From Atopobiaceae bacterium (lineage in GTDB: Bacteria > Actinomycetota > Coriobacteriia > Coriobacteriales > Atopobiaceae), in NCBI GenBank assembly GCA_022483015.1, contig JAKVOB010000001.1, positions 2,212,003-2,276,002 on the forward strand: 64,000 nucleotides of DNA, read 5' to 3'. The translations under genes were made by a program, and so were the position numbers. Shown here one piece after another: positions 45,777 to 54,210 of this stretch. The notes beneath the pieces are model-generated. The model was given only the letters and a program-made list of their open reading frames with translations. It ran no database searches and was not told where the DNA came from. Numbering within the stretch: the first letter of the stretch is position 1; each line of letters starts with the position of its first letter.

Positions 45777-47081
45777 CTATGCCCCCAGACACCCTATGGG
45801 AATGACGTAGACGCCATCCTCCCGTTGGTAGGCCTGCTTGCCCAGACCCACGAGCACACCGAGGAACGATGGGGGAACGGTATGCGACGCCTTGTTGCCG
45901 ACGACCTTCGCCTGGAGCCTCTTCAGATGGGTCGCCGCCTCCTCGACCTTGTCCTCGCCGAGGTTGACCTCGATGGCAGCCCAGGTGCCATCTGCCTTCT
46001 CGATGATGGCGTCCGCCTCGAGGCCTGAGTCATCACGATAGTAGTGAACTGGCGACGCGGATGCGTCGGGTAAGGCTCGGCCATAGACGATGAGATCTCG
46101 CATGCAGAGGTTCTCGAAGACGAGACCGAACGTCTGCCAGTCATCACGCAACGACCTCTCGCTCATCTGCAACGCTGCGACCGCCAACGACGGGTCTGCG
46201 AGGTAGCGCCGCTCCTTTGTCTGGAACCTCTTGGGGGAACGCGCAGGTGGTGCCCAGCCGCGCACCGGCTCAATGACATAGAGTGATTCGAGCAGCTCGA
46301 TGTAGCGGGAAGCCATTCGCGGGCTCAGCATGGCATCGGCGTCCTCGTCACCATACATGTCGCGCGCCAGTACCTTATAGGTGACGAATTGGCCGAGGTT
46401 TCGAGATAGCGAGAGCAGGAGACGTCGCGCGACATCAGGACGACCACCCTGTGCCGGAACGCTCTGTTGAAACGTCGCTTCGAGATAGTCACGGGCTATC
46501 CTCTGGGCACGGGCCGGCGGAAGGTCTATGGTCTCTGGCCACCCTCCCCTGCAGCACAGTGAGATGAGCCGCTTGATGTCCATATCACAGTGGACTCGCT
46601 CAAACTTCCCCTCGAACAGACCCGCGAGCGAGACGTCTCCCGTAGAGTCACCAGACTCCTGCAAGGTCATCGGGAGCATACGCACCCTTCCGAACCTCCC
46701 GGCCCCGCTGTGATGGACCTCGTCCTTGTGAGGGGTCGAGGAGCCGGCGAGGATCCAGAGGCCACGAGTGCGACCTGCATCGTCGACCGCATGCCTCACC
46801 GTGTCCCATATGCGAGGAGCCAGCTGCCACTCGTCTATGACATGCGGCGACGCCCCTTCCAAGACGGAGGTCGGGTCCGCTTGGGCCATAGCAAGGTTCT
46901 GTCCCTCGTCGAGATAGATGATGCTGCTCGCATGCTCGCGTGCAGTCCAGGTCTTGCCGCACCACTTGGTCCCAGCGATCTCCGTGGCACCATAAGTCTC
47001 GAGGCACTCGTCAACCTCAGCATCGACGATACGGCTCAGATAACCTGTTGGCTTGATGCTGTGCTGGTTCCCATATGCCAT
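45777..47081 (-). CDS. AAA_14/DUF4143-type ATPase
   Basis: The 434-aa protein has an N-terminal P-loop (GTKWCGKTWTAREHA), Walker B HVIDEWQ, a sensor-like WILAGSSTP, and a C-terminal DUF4143-type region with ERRYLADPSLAVAAL, FENLCMRDLIVYGR and EADAIIEKADGTWAAIEV. The last of these resembles a PD-(D/E)xK nuclease core (D..E.K). Such proteins are common and variable in Actinobacteria and are suspected of defence or toxin-antitoxin roles; function is not established. GAAGGTAGG precedes the ATG. A 22-bp tandem repeat lies just upstream. Confidence 0.85.
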   Translation of the reverse strand: MAYGNQHSIKPTGYLSRIVDAEVDECLETYGATEIAGTKWCGKTWTAREHASSIIYLDEGQNLAMAQADPTSVLEGASPHVIDEWQLAPRIWDTVRHAVDDAGRTRGLWILAGSSTPHKDEVHHSGAGRFGRVRMLPMTLQESGDSTGDVSLAGLFEGKFERVHCDMDIKRLISLCCRGGWPETIDLPPARAQRIARDYLEATFQQSVPAQGGRPDVARRLLLSLSRNLGQFVTYKVLARDMYGDEDADAMLSPRMASRYIELLESLYVIEPVRGWAPPARSPKRFQTKERRYLADPSLAVAALQMSERSLRDDWQTFGLVFENLCMRDLIVYGRALPDASASPVHYYRDDSGLEADAIIEKADGTWAAIEVNLGEDKVEEAATHLKRLQAKVVGNKASHTVPPSFLGVLVGLGKQAYQREDGVYVIPIGCLGA

Positions 47082-47116
47082 GAGATACCTACCTTCGTTA
47101 CCTGGGTTTCTACCAT

Positions 47117-47177
47117 AATCCGAATATTCTACGTCCAGAATCCGAATTTCTTATGTCCAGAATCCGAACTCTGCGAC
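47117..47177. repeat. 22-bp tandem repeats upstream of the AAA_14 gene
   Basis: Two full units (47117-47138 and 47139-47160) begin AATCCGAAT and end GTCCAG; a third partial unit starts at 47161. They lie 36-96 bp upstream of the ATPase start, a position fitting operator sites or iterons. Confidence 0.75.
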
Positions 47178-47213
47178 GACCATTTTCCGGATCATGGAGC
47201 GGCCCCACCGACG

Positions 47214-48572
47214 CTACGCGTCCGCGAGCCCGGCGTCCTTCTCGGCTGGGGTTGGGGTGGCGCCGTCCTGGGAGCCGGCGTCATCCTGGTCGGCCTGCTC
47301 CTGGGCGAGGAGACGACGGTCGTACACCTTCACGAACGGCAGGTAGCACAGCACGGACACGCCGATGAGGATCACGCAGAGCACCGCCGCACGCCAGTCG
47401 CCGCCGCACGAGACGTAGGCACCGATGGGGCCAGGCAGCGTCCAGGGCGCGATGACCGACACGTGGTTGACCAGCCCCGCCGCCGTGACGAGCCAGGCGA
47501 TGGTCGCGCAGATCATGGGCGTCACCACGAAGGGCACCGCCACGATGGGGTTGAGCACGATGGGCGTGCCGAAGACCAGAGGCTCGTTGATGTTGAAGAG
47601 GGCCGGCGCGAAGCCGATCCTGCCGAGGCTGCGCATGTAGTGCGACCGGCAGACGGTGACGAGGCAGATGGCCAGACCTATGGCGCAGCCCGACCCGCCG
47701 ATCCAGACGAACCACTGGTAGAAGGGCTCGGCACTCGTCGCGGGCAGCTGCGTGGCCGCCGTGCCCGCCGCGAGCGCCGCGGTGTTCTCGTCGAGCAGCA
47801 TCAGCCAGACCGGCCGTGCGATGGAGCCCACGATCGAGGCCCCATGGATGCCGAAGAACCAGAAGAAGGTCGTGAGGAAGACGAGAAGGAGCACGCCGGG
47901 CAGGGTGTCCGTGGCCGTGACCAGCGGAGACACCGCCGCCAGGATGGTGCCGTACCAATCGAAGCCCGCCCAGTAGGTGATCCCGCCCACGACCACCATG
48001 ATGACGAGCGTGGGCGTGAGCGCCTCGAACGAGCGGGCCACGCCGGGCGGCACCTGCTGGGGCATGGTGAGCTTGAAGCGCGAGCGCTGCGTGAGACGGT
48101 AGACCGTCACCGCAAGGAAGCTCATGAGGATGCCGACGAACAGGCCCCCGCCGCCGAGCGTCGAGAGCGGCAGCACGTAGCCCGACACGCCCGCGTCGAG
48201 GTCGGCCGGGATGTTGACCGGCGTGATGGTGAGCAGCAGCGCCATCGCCGAGAGGATGCCTCCCGTGAGGCCGTCCAACTTGAACGACTTGGCCAGGCTG
48301 TTGCCCATGCCGAACACCGCATACAGCGTCATGATCGACATCGTCATGCGATAGACCATCAGGATCTTGGTCGAGTTGGCCGTGAGGACCTGGGTGATGA
48401 CCCATTCCTGCGGCAGCGGAGGGCTGGCCAGGATGAGGAAGAGCGAGCCCACGATGATGAGCGGCAGGGCCGAGATGACGCCGTCGCGCACCGCCAGGAG
48501 GTAGCGGTTGGTGCCGATGACGCTCATCACCGGTCCGAGCTTCTCGTCCAGGAACGCCTCGAGCTTGTCCAT
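47214..48572 (-). CDS. PTS cellobiose/lactose-type IIC component
   Basis: The 452-aa protein is a PTS IIC of the cellobiose/lactose/chitobiose family. It starts MDKLEAFLDEKLGPVMSVIG, has about ten hydrophobic segments, WFFGIHGASIVGSIARPVW, and the family motif FNINEPLVFGTPIVLNP. No IIA or IIB gene is adjacent, so partners must be encoded elsewhere. GGGGAGAG precedes the ATG at 48572. With the GH5 enzyme elsewhere in the window it suggests use of beta-glucosides. Confidence 0.92.
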   Translation of the reverse strand: MDKLEAFLDEKLGPVMSVIGTNRYLLAVRDGVISALPLIIVGSLFLILASPPLPQEWVITQVLTANSTKILMVYRMTMSIMTLYAVFGMGNSLAKSFKLDGLTGGILSAMALLLTITPVNIPADLDAGVSGYVLPLSTLGGGGLFVGILMSFLAVTVYRLTQRSRFKLTMPQQVPPGVARSFEALTPTLVIMVVVGGITYWAGFDWYGTILAAVSPLVTATDTLPGVLLLVFLTTFFWFFGIHGASIVGSIARPVWLMLLDENTAALAAGTAATQLPATSAEPFYQWFVWIGGSGCAIGLAICLVTVCRSHYMRSLGRIGFAPALFNINEPLVFGTPIVLNPIVAVPFVVTPMICATIAWLVTAAGLVNHVSVIAPWTLPGPIGAYVSCGGDWRAAVLCVILIGVSVLCYLPFVKVYDRRLLAQEQADQDDAGSQDGATPTPAEKDAGLADA

Positions 48573-48760
48573 GGGTCTCTCCCCTGCCCCTCGCCCCTGG
48601 TGGCCACCGCGCACTACCGTGCCGGCCGCGCCCCAACCTTAGCCTGCCGCCCGTGCTCAATGAGCAGTTTAGAGTTTTAGGCCTGGTATGAGACGTTCGA
48701 CCTCTCACGGGAATTGAGAAGGGGAAAGGCTGCCTGTGGGCCAAGGGCGCCGTTCTCGAC

Positions 48761-49981
48761 TCATGAGAGCGACAGGTCGTCGTGCAGAAGGAAGTCGATC
48801 AGGGTCAGGTGCCTCACACCATCCCTGCTGAGCGTGATGGGATCCATGGACACCACGTATTTCGGATAGGAATCCTTCACAGCATCATATGCACCGAACT
48901 CGCGCTCTATGACATCATCGTTGCTCAGGAGATAGGCAGCTTGGACATAGCATCTCCCCTTGTCACCCTCCACGATGAAGTCGATCTCACCCCTATGGGT
49001 CTTGCCTACGTAGACCTTGTATCCTCGTGCGACGAGCTCGTTGTAGACGGCGGTCTCGACGATATGGCCGAGCTCGTCTTTGACCCGACTCTTTCTCAGA
49101 TGGAAGAAGCCCAGGTCGCAGGCGTAGACCTTCTTCTCGAAGGCCAATGCCTTCTTCCCCTGGATGTCATATCGGCGCACTTTGCTGACGATGTACGAGT
49201 CCGTGATCGCCTGGATGTAGTCATACACCGTCGGCGAGGACACTTTGCGATTGTTGTCGGTCAGGGCAGCGGCAACGGTATTCCCCGACACGGTGAGCGA
49301 GGAGTTGCCGATGAGATAGTCGAGCACGCACTCGAGCGTCACTGGGGACTTTATGCTGTTGCGCATGATGATGTCACGAAGGACGATGGAGCTATAGAGG
49401 TTGTCGAGCACGACCGCGCGGGTCTCGTCCGTTGGCTCCGCACAGGCAAGCGGCATGCCACCCCAGGTGAGATATGTCTGCAGAAGGCTCCGGTCATCAG
49501 GGACGGCATCGGCATGGCACTCGATCATGAACCGACGGTATTCCGCAAAGGTGAAGGGCATCACCTGGAATGAGAGCGTTCGCCCTCCGAGGAGGGAGGC
49601 AAGCTCACCAGACAGGATCCTGGAGTTCGACCCAGTGATGAACACGCTGACGTTCCTCTTGGACTGGAGCGAGTTGACCACCGCCTCGAATCCCGGAACG
49701 AGCTGTACCTCATCGAGCAGGACATAGGCCATCCCCCTTCCACTGATACGTCCCGAGAGATACGAGTCGAGCGCGTCGGGGCTCAAGAGCGACCTGTTCG
49801 CATAGTCCTCGAGGCTGACATAGGTGATGTCATCCGATGGGACGCCACGACCGATGAGGTCATCGACAACCTGCTCGAGGAGCACAGACTTGCCGCAACG
49901 ACGAACGCCGGTAATCACCTTGACGAACTGCGAGTCATAGAATGGGCGCATGCGTTCGAGGTACATCGTTCTCTCTATCAT
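48761..49981 (-). CDS. AAA_14 + DUF4143 ATPase
   Basis: The 406-aa protein is a canonical member of the family: P-loop ITGVRRCGKSVLLEQ, Walker B YVLLDEVQLV, sensor FITGSNSRIL, LGGRTLSFQVMPFTF, then a DUF4143 region with KALAFEKKVYACDLGF and a C-terminal GEIDFIVEGDKGRCYVQ nuclease-like core. It differs clearly from the 45777 paralogue. The ATG at 49981 follows GGGGGG; expression may be controlled through the AT-rich repeats at 50009-50067. Possible defence or addiction role (inference). Confidence 0.9.
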   Translation of the reverse strand: MIERTMYLERMRPFYDSQFVKVITGVRRCGKSVLLEQVVDDLIGRGVPSDDITYVSLEDYANRSLLSPDALDSYLSGRISGRGMAYVLLDEVQLVPGFEAVVNSLQSKRNVSVFITGSNSRILSGELASLLGGRTLSFQVMPFTFAEYRRFMIECHADAVPDDRSLLQTYLTWGGMPLACAEPTDETRAVVLDNLYSSIVLRDIIMRNSIKSPVTLECVLDYLIGNSSLTVSGNTVAAALTDNNRKVSSPTVYDYIQAITDSYIVSKVRRYDIQGKKALAFEKKVYACDLGFFHLRKSRVKDELGHIVETAVYNELVARGYKVYVGKTHRGEIDFIVEGDKGRCYVQAAYLLSNDDVIEREFGAYDAVKDSYPKYVVSMDPITLSRDGVRHLTLIDFLLHDDLSLS

Positions 49982-50008
49982 CGTGCCCCCCAATCATGTT
50001 CTGCTATC

Positions 50009-50067
50009 TATAAGTTCTGCCTAATTCTACCATGCTAATTCGTTATTTATTAAGTTTGCTTAATTCT
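50009..50067. promoter_or_regulatory. AT-rich direct repeats upstream of the DUF4143 ATPase
   Basis: Two related 20-bp segments, at 50009-50028 and 50048-50067, share AAGTT(C/T)TGC(C/T)TAATTCT with small offsets. The region is far lower in GC than its surroundings. They sit 28-86 bp upstream of the ATPase start and are candidate regulator sites. Confidence 0.45.
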
Positions 50068-50198
50068 TCTAGAACAGGAAAGGAGGGCCTACAAGAGCGG
50101 ATGGTCAGGGAGCCACGACACGTATCCGACCTCTACGATGTTCAGAGCACATCTACGATGTTCGTCATGGATGTTGCTTGGGTAAGGCAGTCCCGCGT

Positions 50199-51044
50199 CT
50201 ACCTCTCCGCCTGCTCGCGGCAGTACGCCGTGGCCTCGCGCTCGATGGCCGCCATGCGCTCGGCCGTCTGCGGCGTCGCATACGGGATGCGCGCCACGCA
50301 CGCGTGCAGGTAGTCGTGGTCGAGCACGTAGGCATAGCTCGAGCGGAAGTTGAAGTCGTAGACGAAGGCCAGGTACGAGACCCACATATCGAGCTTGGTG
50401 TGGCGGTCCTCACGCCGGATGGGCCTATGGGCCATGAAGTCCTGGTAGATGTTGTCGCTCACGCTCTCGCGGCCCAGGTCGGCAGCCGACTCGTCGAGCA
50501 TGGACTCCACGGGGTCGACGGTCTTCACACGGAAGTTGTCGAGCTTGTCGGCGTCGCGCACCAGGCGGGCATGCAACAGGGCCCGGCCGGTCACGTCGGG
50601 CGCGATGGCCAGCAGGCTGTGGTCGCGGATGGCCTCGTAGATGATCTTGTCGTAGGCATCCGTGGTGATGAAGTCGCGGATGCGGCCGTCGTTGAACAGG
50701 ACCTGCAGGCCGATGGAGGCGTGGCTCGCGTTGCGGTCGTCGTAGCTGTGGAAGACCCGCAGCTGCTCGAAGCGGCCTATGTCGTGGAGAAGGGCGATGA
50801 GCTGGGCCAGGTCGTGGTCCTCGGGCGAGAGGCCCTCGGAGTCGGCCAGGTAGGTGGCCGCGTCGACCACGGCGTAGGTATGGCGGACCTTGAGGGCGAT
50901 CTTGGGATCGCCCGTGTCGAAGCGCTCGAGGTAGCGCGCGAACGCGTGGCGTGCGTGATCAAGGCTGATGTGTCTGTCTGCCGTGTGCTTCTCGGCCGCG
51001 TGCACGCCTGCCGCGTGCTTCTTGGTCGCGTGCCTCTCTACCAT
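50199..51044 (-). CDS. HD-domain hydrolase with His-rich N-terminus
   Basis: The 281-aa protein has an HD metal-dependent phosphohydrolase domain: VRHTYAVVDAA (first His), LIALLHDIGRFEQ (HD), HASIGLQVL, IRDHS and LVRDADKLDN (C-terminal Asp). The first 35 residues carry a histidine about every four or five positions (KKHAAGVHAAEKHTADRH), reflecting a small repeat in the DNA, and may bind metal or be unstructured. The substrate is unknown. GGAGGGGG precedes the ATG at 51044. Confidence 0.88.
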   Translation of the reverse strand: MVERHATKKHAAGVHAAEKHTADRHISLDHARHAFARYLERFDTGDPKIALKVRHTYAVVDAATYLADSEGLSPEDHDLAQLIALLHDIGRFEQLRVFHSYDDRNASHASIGLQVLFNDGRIRDFITTDAYDKIIYEAIRDHSLLAIAPDVTGRALLHARLVRDADKLDNFRVKTVDPVESMLDESAADLGRESVSDNIYQDFMAHRPIRREDRHTKLDMWVSYLAFVYDFNFRSSYAYVLDHDYLHACVARIPYATPQTAERMAAIEREATAYCREQAER

Positions 51045-51210
51045 GTGGAACCCCCTCCGCCGCATGGTCCCCTAGTCTATGCGTTATGCGGACCGGCGGG
51101 AACGTTAGATATACCAAAGTACTTGGGAAATGGGTGTGCGGTACCATCGGGGAAGTCGTTGCGCCACCAAGGTGTCGCTGCACCGCCGGCCCACTGCGAA
51201 GGAGCCCCCC

Positions 51211-52005
51211 ATGAAGATCGACTCGCTCGTCAGCATCTCGTTCTCAGGCGCAGGAACCACGCTCACGGTCGCCCACGAGCTCGCCGGCACGGCGGCTGAG
51301 GCGTTGGGATGCCCCACGACCGAATGGGACGCCTCTCCTGAGGGTGCCGAGGTCCCTGGCCCGTTGACGCCCGACGACCTTGCGATACTGGCCTGCCCCT
51401 CGTACGGCGGTCGTGTGCCGGTGCCCTTCGTGGAGCGTCTGCATCGGGTACACGGCACGTTCACGCCGGCGTTCCTCGTGGTGACCTACGGCAACCGTGC
51501 CATCGACGACACCCTGGCCGAGCTTGCGGATGTGGCCACCGATCAGGGCCTCTGCGTGATGGGGGCCGCCATCGTGGTGTGTCAGCACTCCATCTTCCGC
51601 AGCGTCGCCGCCGGACGGCCCGATGACGACGACCTCGCCTGGCTGCGCGATGCCGCGGCCCAGCTTGCCGAGAAGGTCACGAAGGCATCGACCGTCTCCG
51701 ACCTCGCGACGCCCGACCTGCCCGGGAACCGTCCCTGCCGCGACTACGTCAACGTGCCGATGAAGCCACACATCGAGGCCGGACGCTGCGTGCGCTGCGG
51801 GCGATGCGCCGCCGTCTGTCCCGTCGGCACCATCGACCCGGGCGACCTCTGCTACACCGGCCCCGACTGCCTCGACTGCGGCGCCTGCTCGCGCGTGTGC
51901 CCCACTGGTGCGAGGAGCCTCGGCGGCATCAAGCTGGCCGCCGCCGAGAAGGTCTTCTCGGCGAAGTATGGCCGCGAGCGACAGGGGCCGCGCCTCTGGC
52001 TGTAG
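51211..52005 (+). CDS. EFR1-type flavodoxin-ferredoxin protein
   Basis: The 264-aa protein combines an N-terminal flavodoxin-like domain (about 1-165, SISFSGAGTT and CPSYGGRVP for FMN binding) with two [4Fe-4S] clusters, CVRCGRCAAVCP and CLDCGACSRVCP. This is the EFR1 type of electron carrier common in anaerobes; partner proteins are unknown. AAGGAG precedes the ATG. A palindromic repeat follows the stop after 49 bp. Confidence 0.9.
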   Translation: MKIDSLVSISFSGAGTTLTVAHELAGTAAEALGCPTTEWDASPEGAEVPGPLTPDDLAILACPSYGGRVPVPFVERLHRVHGTFTPAFLVVTYGNRAIDDTLAELADVATDQGLCVMGAAIVVCQHSIFRSVAAGRPDDDDLAWLRDAAAQLAEKVTKASTVSDLATPDLPGNRPCRDYVNVPMKPHIEAGRCVRCGRCAAVCPVGTIDPGDLCYTGPDCLDCGACSRVCPTGARSLGGIKLAAAEKVFSAKYGRERQGPRLWL

Positions 52006-52054
52006 CAGGCCGCCGGGCGCGGGAGGTTCTTCTCGCCAGCCACCGTCTTGCGTT

Positions 52055-52110
52055 GAGGTAGCGCCTTCGGCACCTTTTGACCCCCAAGAAGGTGCCGAAG
52101 GCGCTACCTC
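52055..52110. repeat. 56-bp palindromic intergenic repeat, copy 3
   Basis: Perfect 22-nt arms (52055-52076 with 52089-52110), identical in sequence to those of copies 1 and 4. It lies between the EFR1 gene and the AbiEi-like gene. Confidence 0.9.
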
Positions 52111-52247
52111 GACGTAGAGAGCAAAGCGTCAGCTGTCAGGAGATGCATCTCGCCTGTCGCCGAATCGTCCCACGCTCCCGGCGGCCAGGACCGACTCCCA
52201 TGAGACAATGCTGTCCCGGTTGGCCCCTTGTCCCGAGGAGCGTCGCC

Positions 52248-53207
52248 ATGAGCGCCCACGTCGAGCAGACCATCAACGCGCGACTCACGGAGTGCGAGGC
52301 AGACAGGCGGCTCCTCTGCCTCCGGGACCACTCGATGAACAAGGCGGTCCTCGAACGCTTGTCGCGCGGCGAGATTACACGCGTGAATCCTGGCATGTTC
52401 ATACGCACCTCCGTCTGGGATGACCTCAAACCCGATGTCCGGTGCATCTGGCTCGCACGGACGCTCACGAGCAAGATGCCCTGCATACGGTTCTGCAATG
52501 TGACGGCTGCCGTCGCGCGCGGCCTGTCTGTCTCGTACAGCCTCCTCGACAAGGTCCATGTTGCCGAACGGCGCCGCGGACATGACCGCGGCACATCCCT
52601 ACTCTGCCGCCATAGGATGGGAGGCGACCTCTGGCAGACCGTCGATGGTCTGACAGTGACGTCCCTCGAACGCACGACCTTCGATTGCCTACGAACCACG
52701 ACGTTTCGTGATGGGCTCGCGATTGCCGACTCCGCCCTGCGAGCAGGCCTCGACAAGAGCTTCCTCCTCGAGCTGCTTGGTTCCATGCACCATTATCGCG
52801 GGCTACGTCAGGCACGGATTACGGCGAGCTATGCCGACGCCGCAGCCGAGAGCGGCGGCGAGTCCATCGCACGCGCGGCCATGATCGAGCTCGGATTCGC
52901 GATCCCCCAGCTGCAGGCCACCTTCACGGACCCCATTGACGGCAGGCGGCGCCGCGTCGACTTCCTCTGGGTGCGTCCGGACGGCAGCTCTGTCATCGGC
53001 GAGCTCGATGGCCGTACCAAATATGTGGACCCCTCGATGACGGGAGGGCGCAGCGTCGTGGACGTGCTCGCCGACGAGCGGCTGCGCGAGTCGCACCTCT
53101 CGCTGGCGGCAGATGGCGCACCCATCATGCGCTTCTCGGTGGGCGACACCTACAATCTTGCCTATTTCGAGCGGCTCCTCACCACGTTTGGCGTGCCTCG
53201 CGCATAG
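52248..53207 (+). CDS. AbiEi antitoxin-like protein with DUF559-like C-terminal region
   Basis: The 319-aa protein has an N-terminal winged-helix region with LSRGEITRVNPGMFIRTS, typical of AbiEi-type antitoxins, a middle domain (VDGLTVTSLERTTFDCLR), and a C-terminal part with VDFLWVRPDGSSVIGELDGRTKY. That last part resembles a restriction-endonuclease-like fold. No AbiEii toxin is next to it, so this is one of the many orphan copies seen in Actinobacteria. GAGGAG precedes the ATG at 52248. It is bracketed by repeat copies 3 and 4. Confidence 0.8.
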   Translation: MSAHVEQTINARLTECEADRRLLCLRDHSMNKAVLERLSRGEITRVNPGMFIRTSVWDDLKPDVRCIWLARTLTSKMPCIRFCNVTAAVARGLSVSYSLLDKVHVAERRRGHDRGTSLLCRHRMGGDLWQTVDGLTVTSLERTTFDCLRTTTFRDGLAIADSALRAGLDKSFLLELLGSMHHYRGLRQARITASYADAAAESGGESIARAAMIELGFAIPQLQATFTDPIDGRRRRVDFLWVRPDGSSVIGELDGRTKYVDPSMTGGRSVVDVLADERLRESHLSLAADGAPIMRFSVGDTYNLAYFERLLTTFGVPRA

Positions 53208-53261
53208 CCATCCAGATGACAGGAATCCCCCGGCAGCAGTCAGGCTCGCCTCTTTCTCGTC

Positions 53262-53317
53262 GAGGTAGCGCCTTCGGCACCTTTTGACCCCCAAGAAGGT
53301 GCCGAAGGCGCTACCTC
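53262..53317. repeat. 56-bp palindromic intergenic repeat, copy 4
   Basis: Perfect 22-nt arms (53262-53283 with 53296-53317), identical to copy 3. With that copy it brackets the AbiEi-like gene. The palindrome extends by about four further bases (CGTC) on each side. Confidence 0.9.
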
Positions 53318-53421
53318 GACGTGGAGACGGCTGGCGACACGTCAGCGGGCCGCAGGAGCCACATGTGTGCACATTGTGAAGGGGCCGGTCGAGAGGTTGT
53401 CCTTCTCGGAAGCGGAGATAC

Positions 53422-53443
53422 TATCACTAATAGCTATTGACGA
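53422..53443 (+). promoter_or_regulatory. MarR operator overlapping the -35 of the marR gene
   Basis: CTATCACTAATAGC (53422-53435) leads into the perfect palindrome AATAGCTATT (53430-53439) and TTGACG (53438-53443), a -35 candidate. The same 14-nt pattern, CTATCAC(T/C)A(A/C)TAGC, recurs at 54167 before the ABC genes, which supports a shared regulator. Confidence 0.6.
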
Positions 53444-53522
53444 TAGGTTTTCGCCCGGACATCTATCGGTAGAAGTAGCTCACGCACACGGCGCAGGTCA
53501 CAGGAGTGAGGGAGGACGTCAC

Positions 53523-54083
53523 ATGGGCACGGGCACGACCAAGGATTCACACAACCGTGATGTCGAGAAGAACGAGTCCGCTGCGGCTTACTTCGCCACT
53601 CCCGACGTCCCCTACACGGCCGAGGAGCTCAACCTGGCCGAGCACCTCTTCCGCTCGTTCGGCCTCATGTCGCGCGGTCCCATGCAGCAGATCCAGGGTG
53701 CCACGCGCGGCGAGATGGCGCTGCTGGGCTTCCTCGAGTCGACCGACCACCCGTTGGCCCCCTCCGACCTTGCCGAGAGGCTCAAGCTCACCTCGGCGCG
53801 CATCGCCAACACCCTGAACTCCCTCGAGCGCAAGGGCCTCATCGAGCGCTCGCACGACGAGACCGACCGACGCCGCGTGGAGGTCTCGATCACGCCGGCC
53901 GGCAGCGAGCTGTTCCGCACCCAGCTCAAGGGTGCCGTCCTGGGGCTCACAGCAATGGTGCGCGACCTCGGCATGGACGACGCCCGCGAGTTCGTGCGCA
54001 TCACCAGCCGCATCGAAGGCCTCATCTCCGAGCGCGAGCAGGTCTACCCTCCCCCGCTCATCGACTTCGGGGACATCGCGTAG
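53523..54083 (+). CDS. MarR family transcriptional regulator
   Basis: The 186-aa protein has a MarR winged helix: PSDLAERLKLTSARIANTLNSL for the recognition helix and RSHDETDRRRVEVSITPAG for the wing. GGGAGG precedes the ATG at 53523. It lies upstream of, and on the same strand as, a heterodimeric ABC exporter, the usual arrangement for drug or peptide efflux controlled by MarR. Confidence 0.92.
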   Translation: MGTGTTKDSHNRDVEKNESAAAYFATPDVPYTAEELNLAEHLFRSFGLMSRGPMQQIQGATRGEMALLGFLESTDHPLAPSDLAERLKLTSARIANTLNSLERKGLIERSHDETDRRRVEVSITPAGSELFRTQLKGAVLGLTAMVRDLGMDDAREFVRITSRIEGLISEREQVYPPPLIDFGDIA

Positions 54084-54166
54084 CACGACGTCGCGGGATC
54101 GCGGCCGAAGTCGCCTTCCCCGCACAGGCAATCCCGGCAAGGCTGGCGCCTCGCCGTCTCAGATAT

Positions 54167-54187
54167 CTATCACCACTAGCAGCTAGT
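54167..54187 (+). promoter_or_regulatory. MarR-type operator upstream of the ABC exporter
   Basis: CTATCACCACTAGC (54167-54180) overlaps the perfect palindrome ACTAGCAGCTAGT (54175-54187). It lies 24-44 bp before the ATG at 54211 and matches the site in front of the marR gene. Confidence 0.6.
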
Positions 54188-54210
54188 ACCATTATAGAAA
54201 GGGGAACCAT

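Noticed and set aside
46590..48680. 696-codon plus-strand frame over the ATPase and PTS IIC genes
   Set aside because: Arg/His/Asp-rich shadow with no domains; the minus strand encodes two clear proteins.
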